Positions 27,240-36,626 of a stretch of 64,000 nt of DNA are shown piece after piece. The stretch is from an uncultured Clostridia bacterium (GTDB lineage: Bacteria; Bacillota; Clostridia; Christensenellales; Borkfalkiaceae). The notes under the pieces are model-generated. The model made no database searches, was not told the DNA's origin, and saw only the letters and a program-made list of their open reading frames with translations. The first letter of the stretch is position 1. Every line of letters begins with the position of its first letter. A program made the translations under genes and the position numbers. The stretch lies in contig CATZIC010000001.1 of the NCBI GenBank assembly GCA_958419945.1, positions 50,487 through 114,486 on the forward strand, written 5' to 3'.

Positions 27240-27621
27240 TTAAATTACTCTTATATTATATCCGAAATATAATCAATCAAAAATAATATATCATAAAATT
27301 TCAGCATTTGCAATCATATTAAGTAATTTTATTGATTTAATCAGCTTCTTAAACGACAAGCGAAATTTTTAAAACGATTGCTTTTTTGTATATAATATGT
27401 TATATTTGAATTGTAAAGCGCTCGCTTTGAGTTTTGAGTGTGTGTGGCACCTTAGTTGCAATGAAATCCGCCTGACGGCGAGTGAAAAGCTAAAGCTATG
27501 AAATACGGCACTAAAGTATGAAATGCGCCAAAGTTGCATTGCTGATTTAGGATTATTATATAAAAATTGTCGATAATCGGCTTATAGGCAGACTTTTTAT
27601 CATTAGGAACTTTATTTTACT
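27240..27621. other. Intergenic region with palindrome copy
   Basis: A/T-rich sequence with the HD-GYP -10 box, an AAAGCG/CGCTTT hairpin near 27415-27429, and a TTATAG palindrome copy (27569-27600) directly upstream of the P-loop kinase gene. I see no gene. Confidence 0.5.
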
Positions 27622-28125
27622 ATGAAAAATTTATTTTTAATCGGCGGGGCCATGGGCGTCGGCAAAACCACAGTGTGCAAAATTCTAAACGAAAAGCTAC
27701 CTAAAAGCGTGTTTTTGGACGGCGATTGGTGTTGGAACGCAAGCCCCTTTACGGTTACGGACGAAACCAAAAAAATGGTGATGGATAACGTAACCCACCT
27801 ACTTAACAATTTTATAAAATGTTCGGCATACGAAAATATAATTTTTTGCTGGGTTATGCACGAAAAGTCCATTATCGACGAAATTCTTTCGAAAATCGAT
27901 ACAAGCGATTGCAAAGTCTTTAAAATTTCCCTCATTTTAAGCGAAAAGGAACTTGAAAAACGCCTTGAACTTGATATAAAACAAGGTTTAAGGCATGCGG
28001 ACGTAATAAAACGCAGTATGGAAAGATTGCACCTTTATAACGCACTTGAAACTATAAAGATAGACGCTTCCCTTTCCCCTTCCGCCGTCGCCGACGAAAT
28101 TATTGTCCTGTGTAATAAGGAATAA
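27622..28125 (+). CDS. P-loop nucleotide or small-molecule kinase
   Basis: A 167-residue single-domain protein with Walker A GAMGVGKTT (about residues 9-17), an acidic D in DGDWCWN, and a lid-like RHADVIKRSMER segment near 132-143. The layout fits the AAA_33/gluconate-kinase-like and shikimate-kinase-like families; the substrate is unknown. An AGGAA about 13 bases upstream is a weak ribosome site. A palindromic repeat lies just before the gene and a bidirectional terminator beyond it. Confidence 0.8.
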   Translation: MKNLFLIGGAMGVGKTTVCKILNEKLPKSVFLDGDWCWNASPFTVTDETKKMVMDNVTHLLNNFIKCSAYENIIFCWVMHEKSIIDEILSKIDTSDCKVFKISLILSEKELEKRLELDIKQGLRHADVIKRSMERLHLYNALETIKIDASLSPSAVADEIIVLCNKE

Positions 28126-28192
28126 ATGAGAAAGCCTGAAGTCGCTGTTTTTTAGTCAAAAACAAATCATTTGTCTTAATCAAATATCGCAA

Positions 28193-28304
28193 AAGTGTCG
28201 ATAGCGGGCTTATAGGCTGACTTTTGCTGTTTTAACAATTTACTAATACTACTAAAAAAAGGCACAACTTTGTCCTAAGTATAGGTCAAAGTTGCGCCTT
28301 TTTT
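28193..28304. terminator. Palindrome copy and bidirectional terminator
   Basis: A TTATAG palindrome at 28193-28225, then a stem GGCaCAACTTTG/CAAAGTTGcGCC between A- and T-runs (28253-28304). It serves convergent genes. Confidence 0.8.
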
Positions 28305-28317
28305 ATTATACTTCCGT

Positions 28318-28689
28318 TCAGCCGTTTTGTATAGTATAGCCGTTTTCGGAAAGGACTTTAATAGCGCGTGGGAAATCTTTCGACTTTGTTAAAACGTAGT
28401 CGGTGTTATAGGTGGAAATTGCGAAAATTCCTATATTGCTTTCCGCAAGCAGGGCGGTAATTTTTGACAAAATGCCGATTAAGGAAAAGTCCAAAACACC
28501 CTGTAACCTGAAAGCCTTCCAACCGTCCTCTCTTTCAATCGTGTTTTCGGGGACTTCTTCGGTGATACAGACAAGGGAGTTTTCATCGTCCGTCTTTCCA
28601 ATAAAACAAAATTCGCTGTTAAGCTTCACGCCGGAATAGTCCTTTACTTTACAGACGGAAAAATCGTAATTCAGTATCTTTATAATCAT
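28318..28689 (-). CDS. ACT-domain protein
   Basis: 123 residues. The C-terminal half (LDFSLIGILSKITALLAESNIGIFAISTYNTDYVLTK) has the beta-alpha-beta pattern of ACT domains, here of the two-ACT type related to COG3603. These proteins bind amino acids or similar ligands and often regulate. The start ATG overlaps the stop of the hydrolase gene upstream (ATGA), so translation is coupled. The role with that hydrolase is unknown. Confidence 0.82.
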   Translation of the reverse strand: MIIKILNYDFSVCKVKDYSGVKLNSEFCFIGKTDDENSLVCITEEVPENTIEREDGWKAFRLQGVLDFSLIGILSKITALLAESNIGIFAISTYNTDYVLTKSKDFPRAIKVLSENGYTIQNG

Positions 28690-29756
28690 AAATAACTATC
28701 GTAAAATTCCAAAATGCTATTGAATAACTCTTTGTCTAAAAGGTTACACCACATAGTGCGATCGAGGTTTTTATTTATGTATTCCGTTTTCGCTTCGGCA
28801 GAAAATTCCTTGTCCGCAAAATAGTCGGCAAAATCTTTGTTGAAGTTTTCTACGTATTCAAAGGCTTCCGCCGAACAGTATACGTAATTATGTCCTTTGT
28901 CCTCGTACGACAGGAACTTAAACCGAGGGTCAGTTGCGTATTTTTCGTAATAAATATCATATCCGTAACTGATAGGCACGGTCGTGTCGTCCTTGCTGTG
29001 CACTATAAAAACGCCTGCGCTGCTGTTTTCAAAGCCGCCCATTGCCGTCGCTTTGGCATAGTTACCGAACTTCATTCTTTCGTAAGCGTTCACGTACGGC
29101 ATAAAAAAGTTTATTACGCCGCCGATCATGTCTTTACCCTGCGACTTAATAAGGTCGCTCGACTTGTTGAAACCGGAAAACGCGACCACGGCTTTTACTT
29201 CCGGATGATAATTTAAAACGCTGCAAACAGAATATGCGCCCCAGCTGTGCCCGAAAAGCATAATCGGAAGATCTGAAAAAACTGCTTGCCCCTTTACGAA
29301 ATCTATTGCGTAACTTAAATCGATTACGCCTTGCGCAAGACCTTGCGTGCCTTTGCCTTCGCTTTCGTCGTTTCCGGTTGCGTCATAGGCAAAAGCGTTG
29401 TAGCCGTTTTTGGCAAAGTAGTATGCGACGTCCATATAACTGTTATGTCCGCCGCCGCCCAAGCCGTGCGCGATAATTACGACCCCTTTCGGTCTTTCTT
29501 CACCCACAAAGTAGCGGTAGCCCACTAATTTTTGACCTTTGTTTGATGTGAACTCATGCCGTTCGGCCTGTAAGCCCTCGAAGTCCGAAACGCTGTAAGA
29601 AAGCGGCTCATACGTGGTGTAGCGCACGCCGAAAACGCTTTCGTATAACGCAATAGACGCGCCGAACGGTATTATTACAAACAATAAAATTATTACCGCC
29701 GATATTACTGAAACCAAAATAATGGTTAGTTTCTTTTTGTTTTTGACTTTACCCAT
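28686..29756 (-). CDS. Membrane-anchored alpha/beta hydrolase
   Basis: 356 residues with an N-terminal helix (about 8-30) and an external alpha/beta-hydrolase domain. Catalytic features are the oxyanion loop HGLGGGG, nucleophile elbow GHSWGAY (Ser about 169), an acid in HSKDDTTVP and final His in DKGHNY. It should act as an esterase, lipase or peptidase-like enzyme outside the membrane; the substrate cannot be told. A GGAGGTGA lies before the ATG at 29756. The ACT gene follows with a four-base overlap. Confidence 0.88.
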   Translation of the reverse strand: MGKVKNKKKLTIILVSVISAVIILLFVIIPFGASIALYESVFGVRYTTYEPLSYSVSDFEGLQAERHEFTSNKGQKLVGYRYFVGEERPKGVVIIAHGLGGGGHNSYMDVAYYFAKNGYNAFAYDATGNDESEGKGTQGLAQGVIDLSYAIDFVKGQAVFSDLPIMLFGHSWGAYSVCSVLNYHPEVKAVVAFSGFNKSSDLIKSQGKDMIGGVINFFMPYVNAYERMKFGNYAKATAMGGFENSSAGVFIVHSKDDTTVPISYGYDIYYEKYATDPRFKFLSYEDKGHNYVYCSAEAFEYVENFNKDFADYFADKEFSAEAKTEYINKNLDRTMWCNLLDKELFNSILEFYDSYL

Positions 29757-29867
29757 AAAATCACCTCCGAATTATTTTATCATATGAAAACGGTTTTTAC
29801 AAACGCTTTGGCAGGGACGAACCCTATTTTAAGCGCTTCTTAAACAATATAAAATTACGTGTTTGAA

Positions 29868-29925
29868 AATTTTTCAAGGGAATAACTCTATAATTCGGCA
29901 AATTTTTCAAGGGAATATTGTGCCT
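29868..29925. repeat. Short direct repeat
   Basis: AATTTTTCAAGGGAATA occurs twice (about 29869-29885 and 29899-29919) in the gap between the hydrolase and SLOG genes. Its role is not known. Confidence 0.5.
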
Positions 29926-29989
29926 AAAAAGTAAAAAAATCAAGGAAGTCGATATAAATTAGTTAAATTCGCTTGTTACAAAAGGCGTT

Positions 29990-30481
29990 TTATCTTACGT
30001 CGTAATCGGAAATAAGCCGCACTACGTTTTTCTTTTTTATATAAGCGTGGCGAAGGGTTTTCGCAGCGCCGCCGTGGCCGTGCCAAACGTAGGCTATAAC
30101 TATATCAGACCTATCTACCATCCATTCGTTGCGGCGGGAAATGGCAAACTTTGGCGGCACGCTTTCAAGCGGCGGAAAGACTACCTCGTCAAAGTACCGT
30201 CTTATATTGTCGATACGGTTTTTGTAACTTTCGGTAATGTACGGGGTTACAAAGACTTTTTCTATCGTAGGACGAAGACTGTAAGTTTTTATTTCGTCTA
30301 TCACGTCGGAGCACAGCCAATCAAAAGCGCCGTATCCGCCGCAAAGAAAAGTTACCTTGTCGGAATCCGACAACGACGACAAAAGGCCCTGTAAGGTCCT
30401 AAACAAAGCTTCCTTAACACCACCGTCCTTGATGGTGCTATGCCCGCAGAAAGTAACTGTTACGTTTGACAACCTTTTCAC
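29990..30481 (-). CDS. SLOG-fold (DUF1273/YspA-like) protein
   Basis: 163 residues with a Rossmann-like SLOG pattern: VTFCGHST, CGGYGAFDWLCSDV (about 47-60) for nucleotide-type ligand binding, RRNEWMVDRSDIVIAYVW (about 117-134) and GGAAKTL. SLOG proteins sense or process nucleotide-derived ligands and some occur in defence systems. The frame starts at GTG 30481 without a ribosome site; TTG at 30472, preceded by AGGTGAAAAGG, may be the true start. Two putative small-RNA genes lie directly upstream on the same strand, with a terminator ending a few bases before the coding start. Confidence 0.75.
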   Translation of the reverse strand: MKRLSNVTVTFCGHSTIKDGGVKEALFRTLQGLLSSLSDSDKVTFLCGGYGAFDWLCSDVIDEIKTYSLRPTIEKVFVTPYITESYKNRIDNIRRYFDEVVFPPLESVPPKFAISRRNEWMVDRSDIVIAYVWHGHGGAAKTLRHAYIKKKNVVRLISDYDVR

Positions 30482-30485
30482 CTAT

Positions 30486-30648
30486 AAAATAAAGAGCGCA
30501 CCCCGAAAGGCACGCCCTGTAATAGTATCCCTCGGTCGTCGAACACAACTCATTGAATCTTACTACAAGCACAACAGGTTAAAAGGGATACGTACTACTA
30601 AAGTAATACGTACCTGCTGTGGTTGTAATTATTAAGTTGTATTCGACA
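30486..30648 (-). ncRNA. Putative small RNA gene 1, upstream of the SLOG gene
   Basis: Promoter TTGATA (30678-30683), a 17-bp spacer, TATACT (30655-30660); expected start about 30648. The transcript would fold strongly: 30635-30647 pairs with 30538-30550 (13 pairs), an ACAGCAGG/CCTGTTGT helix lies inside, then an 11-bp hairpin with TACGTA arms. It ends in GCGTGCC/GGTGCGC plus a T-rich tail. The last 69 bases are almost the same as in copy 2. It matches no RNA family I can name. Confidence 0.62.
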
Positions 30649-30654
30649 AAAGAC

Positions 30655-30683
30655 AGTATACCACAACCGAAAAAAATTATCAA
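30655..30683 (-). promoter_or_regulatory. Promoter of putative small RNA 1
   Basis: TTGATA and TATACT spaced by 17 bases, at near-consensus positions. Confidence 0.75.
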
Positions 30684-30768
30684 TGGTTTTGGGCAAAAAA
30701 TTATTCTTTCCTTTTGCGGCTTACAAGAAATTTTGTTGTTCGCTTGCGATTTAACCTTTTTAGATATA

Positions 30769-30886
30769 AAATAAAGAGCGTACCCCGAAAAGCACGCCCT
30801 GTAATAGTATCCCTCGGTCGTCGAACACAACTCGTGAAAAAAGTACACACAGAGATTAAAGAGATACCTATTACCTAATCAATATC
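30769..30886 (-). ncRNA. Putative small RNA gene 2, with the same 3' end as copy 1
   Basis: Promoter TTGATA (30916-30921), a 17-bp spacer, TATACT (30893-30898); expected start about 30886. The 5' part differs from copy 1 and has a GAGATA/TATCTC hairpin. The block 30765-30833 matches 30483-30551 except for two bases in the terminator stem, which change U-G to U-A and C-G to U-G and so keep the pairing. Confidence 0.62.
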
Positions 30887-30892
30887 TCCGTC

Positions 30893-30921
30893 AGTATACC
30901 ACACCCGAAAAAAATTATCAA
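30893..30921 (-). promoter_or_regulatory. Promoter of putative small RNA 2
   Basis: TTGATA and TATACT spaced by 17 bases; same layout as the promoter of copy 1. Confidence 0.75.
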
Positions 30922-30993
30922 TAATTTTTGCCAAAAATATTTAATCTTCCCTTGAAGTTGTGTTCGGCGTTGCGTTATTTTTTGGTTTTAAAG

Positions 30994-31022
30994 TTGATTA
31001 TTTCGCTACGCTTTGGTATAAT
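30994..31022 (+). promoter_or_regulatory. Promoter of rarA
   Basis: TTGATT (30994-30999), a 17-bp spacer and TATAAT (31017-31022), followed by GGGGG and the ATG at 31045. Confidence 0.8.
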
Positions 31023-31044
31023 AAAAAACGGGGGTAGTTTAAAC

Positions 31045-32367
31045 ATGATTGAACAGCGCACCTTTTTCGAAAACGAAGAATTACAGCCGCTTGCGGCAAA
31101 GCTAAGACCTCAGTCTTTAGAGGAGTTTGTAGGACAAAAGCACCTTCTTGGCGAAGGCAAGGTTTTGCGCCGCCTTATCGAAAGCGACAAAGTTGGTTCC
31201 ATGATATTTTGGGGGCCGCCGGGGGTGGGCAAAACGACCCTTGCACGCATTATCGCCAAGCGCACGAAGGCGAATTTTATAGACTTTTCCGCCGTAACGA
31301 GCGGCATTAAAGAAATAAAACAAGTCATGGAGGAGGCGGAGAAAAACCGCCGTTTCGGTGAAAAAACGATACTTTTCGTGGACGAAATTCACAGATTCAA
31401 CAAGGCACAGCAGGACGCTTTTCTGCCGTTTGTGGAAAAAGGAAGCATTATCCTTATCGGCGCAACCACCGAAAACCCGTCGTTTGAGGTCAACGGCGCA
31501 CTTTTATCCCGCTGCAAAGTGTTTGTGCTTCAAGCGCTGAAAACCGAGGAACTTACAGAACTTTTACGCCATGCGATTACGGACGAAAGAGGTTTTGGCA
31601 AGCAGGAAATAGAAATTTCCGACGACCTTTTGGAAACCATTGCAAACTTTGCGAACGGCGACGCACGAAGCGCACTTTCCACCCTTGAAATGGCGGTTTT
31701 AAACGGTGAATTAAACGGAGAAAAGACAATCGTAACTAAGGAAACGATCGAGCAATGTACGTCGAAAAAGTCCCTTCTTTACGACAAGAGCGGCGAAGAA
31801 CATTACAATCTTATCTCCGCTTTGCATAAGTCGATGAGAAACTCCGACCCCGACGCCGCGGTTTACTGGCTTGCTAGAATGCTTGAAGCCGGCGAGGACC
31901 CGCTGTATATCGCCCGCCGCGTAACCCGTTTTGCAAGCGAGGACGTAGGGCTTGCGGATCCGCGCGCGTTGGAAATTGCCATAGCAGCATATCAAGCCTG
32001 CCATTTTATAGGCATGCCCGAGTGCACCGTTCATTTGACGGAAGCGGTTGTTTACATGTCGTTGGCTCCTAAATCCAATGCGTTGTACGTCGCTTACGGA
32101 ATGGCAAAAAAGGACGCGCTTACTATGCTTGCCGAGCCCGTTCCGCTGGTTATTCGTAACGCTCCGACAAAACTTATGAAGGAACTCGATTACGGCAAAG
32201 GCTATCAATACGCGCACGATACAAAAGAAAAACTTACGGATATGCAATGTTTGCCCGATTCGCTTTTAGGTAAAGAATATTACTTCCCTACCGATGAAGG
32301 GGTCGAGGCAAAACTTAAAACCCGCCTTGACGAAATCAAAGAGTGGAAAAAGAATCGTAAAAAATGA
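31045..32367 (+). CDS. rarA: Replication-associated recombination protein A (MgsA/RarA family AAA+ ATPase)
   Basis: 440 residues from ATG 31045; the open frame from 30928 has no ribosome site and overlaps the promoter. The N-terminus ([21 protein letters not shown]) is the family signature, followed by Walker [10 protein letters not shown] (about 52-60), Walker [16 protein letters not shown] and a sensor segment [12 protein letters not shown]. The C-terminal part contains the MgsA tetramer region ([22 protein letters not shown]). RarA acts at stalled replication forks with the clamp-loader fold. It is a single gene with its own promoter. Confidence 0.96.
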   Translation: MIEQRTFFENEELQPLAAKLRPQSLEEFVGQKHLLGEGKVLRRLIESDKVGSMIFWGPPGVGKTTLARIIAKRTKANFIDFSAVTSGIKEIKQVMEEAEKNRRFGEKTILFVDEIHRFNKAQQDAFLPFVEKGSIILIGATTENPSFEVNGALLSRCKVFVLQALKTEELTELLRHAITDERGFGKQEIEISDDLLETIANFANGDARSALSTLEMAVLNGELNGEKTIVTKETIEQCTSKKSLLYDKSGEEHYNLISALHKSMRNSDPDAAVYWLARMLEAGEDPLYIARRVTRFASEDVGLADPRALEIAIAAYQACHFIGMPECTVHLTEAVVYMSLAPKSNALYVAYGMAKKDALTMLAEPVPLVIRNAPTKLMKELDYGKGYQYAHDTKEKLTDMQCLPDSLLGKEYYFPTDEGVEAKLKTRLDEIKEWKKNRKK

Positions 32368-32380
32368 TAAAACAACTTAC

Positions 32381-32427
32381 AAAAAAGTGGAAAAACCCGC
32401 CTATAGGTCGGTTTTCCCACTTTTTTG
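32381..32427. repeat. Full-length TTATAG palindrome, terminator-like
   Basis: AAAAAAGTGG and the complementary CCCACTTTTTT flank the core CGCCTATAGGTCGG. Stem and T-run act like a bidirectional terminator downstream of rarA. This is one of the most complete family members. Confidence 0.8.
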
Positions 32428-32466
32428 ATTTTTACGCGTTTGCTTTTATTTTAAAAAATCAAGCAT

Positions 32467-32515
32467 AAAAAAATAACCTAAGCCAAGCTTTTTCGCATCG
32501 GTTTAGGTTATTTTT
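32467..32515. terminator. Terminator with conserved AACCTAAGC stem
   Basis: AAATAACCTAAGCC is paired with GGTTTAGGTTATTT. Close relatives lie at 46997-47045 and 48444-48492. Confidence 0.8.
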
Positions 32516-32561
32516 ATTGCAACACATTCAGCCTTATTTGAATACTGAATAGGGTCGTTTA

Positions 32562-34169
32562 TCAGCGAAGTACTACTATCGAATAGGGCTGAAGGGTAAG
32601 TGTGTTTCCGCTAACAGAGCTGCGGTTCTGAACGTTCAACGTATCTTCAACCGAAACGTTGCCGTAGGTCGAAAGGTCTACTTTATAAGAATCGAGTTCG
32701 TTTAAATTTACGAGCACGATAATCGATTCACCGTTCCAGGTCTTCTTAAACGCCGAAACGTAAGGATCGGGCGAAGAAAGTTCCGAAATAGTGCCGCGGG
32801 CAATTTCCGGATGGCGGTTTCTTAAGCGCATAGCCGCTTTATAATAGTTGAGAATGGACTCATCGTCCTTCTGCTGAGTTTCAACGGAGCCGAAACTATA
32901 GCTTGAAGGATTAACTACCATACCTTTTACAGGCGGCATAAACACCTGGCCTATTGCCATTTCGTTTTCCGACCAACGCAACGCAACACGCTTTGTGGGA
33001 TCGGAATTGGAATCGGAGCATGTCATACCTATCTCGTCGCCGTAATATACGAAAACGTTTCCGTTCATCAAAGAGAGAAGCCCTGCACCCATCTTAATTC
33101 GGTTTTCGTCACGCAACATATTAGCCGCACGCGCGGTATCGTGATTGCCTAAAAACGGAGCAAGCGAGCCTTTTTTAAAGGTGTTCTGATATCTTAAAAG
33201 AAGATTCGTATAATCCTTGCCCGGACGAGAACCGAGAGAGGAAACTATCTGTCTTATGGTACCTTCGCCGCCGGCACTTGTAGAGAACAGGAAGAAGCTA
33301 TCGCAACCGCTTTCATAATAGTTGTTTACGATATTATCGCCTTCCCAACATTCGCCTACGATATACGCGTCCTTTTTAATAGCTTTAGAGGTTCTGTTTA
33401 AGAAACTTAAAAACTCAACGTTTTTGCCTACGTTACCGGTATAATAACTTGTAACTGCGTCAAGACGGAAGCCGTCGCAATCCATATCTTTAAGCCAAAA
33501 TTCCAAAATATCGGCAATCTCTTCTCTGACCGCATTGTTGTCGAGATTAAGATCGGGCATATTCATATCAAAACGGCTTTCGTAATACCAATTTCCGGTA
33601 CCGTTAATGAGATTGTAGCCATCGGGTTTAGTGTCTGACTGTCTGAAATTGTAGTAATTTATATACTTGGCGTTTTCGGTATTGGTTTCGTTGTTTTTAA
33701 TGGCACGCGTTGCCTTTTGGAACCAATCGTTACCGCCGGAGGTGTGGTTTAAAACCATATCCACAATAACGTTGATACCGCGTTTGTGGGCTTCCGAAAC
33801 GAGTTCTTTCATATCGTCGTTGGTGCCGTAATCTCTTTCAACGGTGTAATAATCGATGACGTCGTAACCGTGATAGGTAGTGGATTCGCAAATAGGCATA
33901 AGCCATATTCCGTTATAACCCATTTCCTTGATATAATCTAGCTTGGTCGTAACGCCCTTTAAATCGCCTATTCCGTCATCGCCGGAATCATAGAAAGAGC
34001 GAACGAAAATTTCATACCAGTTACGGTTGTTGTCGTCTACGATATTAAGCTTATCGTCTACCGGCGGGTTATCGCCTTCGGGGGGCGTACACGCCGTCAA
34101 CGCGAATACGGAAACGACGAGCATTAAAGAGATCAAAAACGCGCTTATTCTAGAAAACAATTTTTTCAT
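32562..34169 (-). CDS. GH13 alpha-amylase lipoprotein
   Basis: 535 residues with a lipoprotein signal peptide ending LTAC (Cys27), then a GH13 catalytic domain from residue 50 (WYEIFVRSFYDSGDDGIGDL). Active-site residues are VDMVLNH (136-142), nucleophile D237 in FRLDAVT, acid/base E273 in GECW and D344 in NHDT. It has short linkers and no carbohydrate-binding module. It should be anchored on the outer face and cut soluble starch or maltodextrin for the importer encoded just upstream (malG stop 12 bases away). The DGIGDL motif is typical of the oligo-glucosidase-like branch, so the exact product is uncertain. Confidence 0.92.
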   Translation of the reverse strand: MKKLFSRISAFLISLMLVVSVFALTACTPPEGDNPPVDDKLNIVDDNNRNWYEIFVRSFYDSGDDGIGDLKGVTTKLDYIKEMGYNGIWLMPICESTTYHGYDVIDYYTVERDYGTNDDMKELVSEAHKRGINVIVDMVLNHTSGGNDWFQKATRAIKNNETNTENAKYINYYNFRQSDTKPDGYNLINGTGNWYYESRFDMNMPDLNLDNNAVREEIADILEFWLKDMDCDGFRLDAVTSYYTGNVGKNVEFLSFLNRTSKAIKKDAYIVGECWEGDNIVNNYYESGCDSFFLFSTSAGGEGTIRQIVSSLGSRPGKDYTNLLLRYQNTFKKGSLAPFLGNHDTARAANMLRDENRIKMGAGLLSLMNGNVFVYYGDEIGMTCSDSNSDPTKRVALRWSENEMAIGQVFMPPVKGMVVNPSSYSFGSVETQQKDDESILNYYKAAMRLRNRHPEIARGTISELSSPDPYVSAFKKTWNGESIIVLVNLNELDSYKVDLSTYGNVSVEDTLNVQNRSSVSGNTLTLQPYSIVVLR

Positions 34170-34181
34170 AATCTTAACTCC

Positions 34182-35069
34182 TTATTTGACTGCACCGCTT
34201 GAAACACCTTCAACGTAGTAACGCTGCATGCTCATAAACAATGCGGTTATAATAGCACCTACTATGGTTGCGCCTGCGCAGAATATGGTGAAGTTATCGT
34301 TGAAACTGCTCTTTTCGGCGTTGACAAGACGGTAAAGACCGAGTGCAACGGTAAAGTATTTCGAGTCGTTGATTATTACGTTGACGAATATAAAGTCGCA
34401 CCAGGGCGAAATAAACGACGTAAGTATGGTGTACACGATAATCGGCTTGGAAAGGGGCATGGTTATCTGCCAGAAAATTCTCCATTGCGAAGCGCCGTCG
34501 ATAATTGCGGCCTCTTCGAGTGAGCGCGGCAGCGTATCGAAAAAGCCCTTACAAATGTAATAAGACAGTGCCGCACCGCCGGAGTATACCAAAATCAACG
34601 CTAAAAGCGAATTTGTAAGATTCATTGCCTTTAAAATAAAGTAAATGGCAATCATACTCATAAATCCAGGGAACATGCCGAGAACGAGCATTACGTTCAT
34701 AAGCGGTTTACGCATTTTAAAACGCATACGGGAGAACGCGTAACTGACCATAAGTATAAATACCGTGGTAATGATACACGAACAGGTTGCTACCAAAAAG
34801 GTATTGCCAAGCCAAATTTTAAAATCCGTTTCTTTAAACAATCTTACAAAGTTACCGAAGCCGAGTTGCAGGTTATCCGGGAAAAGCTTGTTTATAATAC
34901 CGGTATCCGGCGTAACACGAAGTGCCGTATAAATAAGGTACACTATCGGCAACACCCATATAACGCCTAAAACGGCAAGAACGGCATAGATAACGCCGTT
35001 ACCGACGGCTTTACCCATTTTGTGCTGTTTAGAAGTTACTATTTCGTCTGTAACCATTTTTTTAGTCAT
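34182..35069 (-). CDS. malG: Maltodextrin ABC importer permease, MalG type (second locus)
   Basis: 295 residues with six helices. The EAA loop EEAAIIDGASQWRIFWQITM lies near residues 186-205. Its start overlaps the MalF stop (TAATG). The protein is close in type to the copy at 10769 but differs in sequence, so the two loci are not a recent duplicate. It pairs with the MalF upstream and the lipoprotein MalE at 36627. The ATPase is not in the window. Confidence 0.92.
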   Translation of the reverse strand: MTKKMVTDEIVTSKQHKMGKAVGNGVIYAVLAVLGVIWVLPIVYLIYTALRVTPDTGIINKLFPDNLQLGFGNFVRLFKETDFKIWLGNTFLVATCSCIITTVFILMVSYAFSRMRFKMRKPLMNVMLVLGMFPGFMSMIAIYFILKAMNLTNSLLALILVYSGGAALSYYICKGFFDTLPRSLEEAAIIDGASQWRIFWQITMPLSKPIIVYTILTSFISPWCDFIFVNVIINDSKYFTVALGLYRLVNAEKSSFNDNFTIFCAGATIVGAIITALFMSMQRYYVEGVSSGAVK

Positions 35070-36487
35070 TACTGATAGTCCTCCTCGTTCTTAGTTGACT
35101 TAGAGCGGTTATATGTGATAAGGGACAAGGTTGCGGATATCACGAATATTACTATACCGATAACCGACGCCATATTGTATTGAACGTTCGTATCCGTTGT
35201 GAGACGGTATAGCCAGGTAACCAAAAGGTCTGTGGACTGAGCATTCGTTCCGTTACCGTAAAGAATGTTATCTATAGGTCCGCCGCCCGTTAAAAGCCAA
35301 ATTACGTTAAAGTTGTTGATATTACCCACAAACTGCGTAATGAGATAGGGTCCCGTTACATGCAACATATATGGCAAAACGATATGGCGGAAAAGCTGGA
35401 ATGGATTAGCGCCGTCAAGTTTTGCAGCCTCGTACATTTCCGAAGGAATATTCATCAAAATACCCGAACACATAAGTATGGTGTACGGAATACCTATCCA
35501 CATATTTACGACTACGATTACTATACGCGGAATAAGCGAGCCCCAGCGTGTATCCGCAAGCCAACGGATATTGGTGCCTAGAATAACGTTTAATATGCCG
35601 TCTCCATCTAAAATCTTCTGCATAAGAAGTAGTGTAACGAATTGCGGCACGGCGATAGCGATAACGAACATCGTACGCCACAACATTTTAAGGCGTATTC
35701 CCCTTTTGTTTATCATAAGGGCGAGCATCATTCCGAGGAAATAGTTACTGAACGTTGCTAAAAACGCCCAAATAAAGGTCCACAAAAGTACCCTTCCGAA
35801 TACTACGAGGAAGCCTGTGCCTTCCGCAACGGAGAATAACTGTCCGAAGTTTTGAAAACCTACCCAATCGAAAAGGTTTTTTGGCGGCAGATGCTGATAA
35901 TTGTAGTTGGTGAACGCTATCAGGATCATAAATATCAGCGGCAATACCGTAAATACCAAAAGCCCGATAAGCGGCGGAATTAAAAGAGGCACGTAAAACT
36001 TTTTATTTAGTAGTCGCGCGCAATCCTGTTTAAAGGTAGAAAGCGGTTTTCCTTCGGCGATAAGTACGTCGTTTTCAATATTTCCGCGCACGTTAAACAC
36101 CCAAATGGTAACGAACAATACCAAAACTACGAGTGAAACTATGCCGTATAAAAGAATAAGAAAACTGTTATCGCCGGGAATAACTACGTAAGTACTTGTT
36201 GCTTCATCCCAGACTTCGCCTTCCAACACCGTACCAAGATGTCCTGAAAATAGCAGTTGTCCTATATATTTCCCGCCAAAGAAAATCATGAACAGTATAA
36301 ACAGAACTTCAATCAGGAAGTAAATAATACCTTTTACCACCTGCTTGCGCATAATCTGCCCTAAGCCCATGAAAACGCAGGATAATTTCGTCGCGATAGA
36401 GCCGTGCACTATGGCAAGAATTGCCGCTTTCATTTTTTGAAAGAATCGCACGAAAACGTTCCCTTTCGCGGTTTTTGCGATTTCCAT
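35069..36487 (-). CDS. malF: Maltodextrin ABC importer permease, MalF type (second locus)
   Basis: 472 residues. As in the first locus, the N-terminal half carries extra helices (about 40-85, 115-140) before the conserved core. The EAA loop is EAAKLDGANPFQLFRHIVLP. It starts at ATG 36487 with AGGAGG at proper spacing. A hairpin with T-run lies between it and malE, which could lower malFG expression relative to malE. Confidence 0.92.
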   Translation of the reverse strand: MEIAKTAKGNVFVRFFQKMKAAILAIVHGSIATKLSCVFMGLGQIMRKQVVKGIIYFLIEVLFILFMIFFGGKYIGQLLFSGHLGTVLEGEVWDEATSTYVVIPGDNSFLILLYGIVSLVVLVLFVTIWVFNVRGNIENDVLIAEGKPLSTFKQDCARLLNKKFYVPLLIPPLIGLLVFTVLPLIFMILIAFTNYNYQHLPPKNLFDWVGFQNFGQLFSVAEGTGFLVVFGRVLLWTFIWAFLATFSNYFLGMMLALMINKRGIRLKMLWRTMFVIAIAVPQFVTLLLMQKILDGDGILNVILGTNIRWLADTRWGSLIPRIVIVVVNMWIGIPYTILMCSGILMNIPSEMYEAAKLDGANPFQLFRHIVLPYMLHVTGPYLITQFVGNINNFNVIWLLTGGGPIDNILYGNGTNAQSTDLLVTWLYRLTTDTNVQYNMASVIGIVIFVISATLSLITYNRSKSTKNEEDYQ

Positions 36488-36576
36488 ATTACCTCCTATA
36501 ATATGACTTGTAAAACTGATTTTACCGTACTTTACACCTTATCATATATGAAAGGTTTAACTGCGTACGATAAAAC

Positions 36577-36609
36577 CAAAAAATAAGCAGGGGCAAATAT
36601 ATTGCCCCC
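36577..36609 (-). terminator. Hairpin with T-run between malE and malF
   Basis: On the minus strand GGGGCAA/TTGCCCC is followed by TGCTTATTTTTT. It would act as a partial terminator in the 140-bp gap, a common way to make more binding protein than permease. Confidence 0.7.
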
Positions 36610-36626
36610 GCCAATGCTTAAAAAAA

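Noticed and set aside
30483..30921. CRISPR array or T-box reading of the two small-RNA units
   Set aside because: Only two long units with their own promoters, no cas genes, no tRNA-like specifier or T-box core.
30928..31044. Upstream extension of the rarA frame
   Set aside because: It covers the promoter and lacks a ribosome site; ATG 31045 has both.
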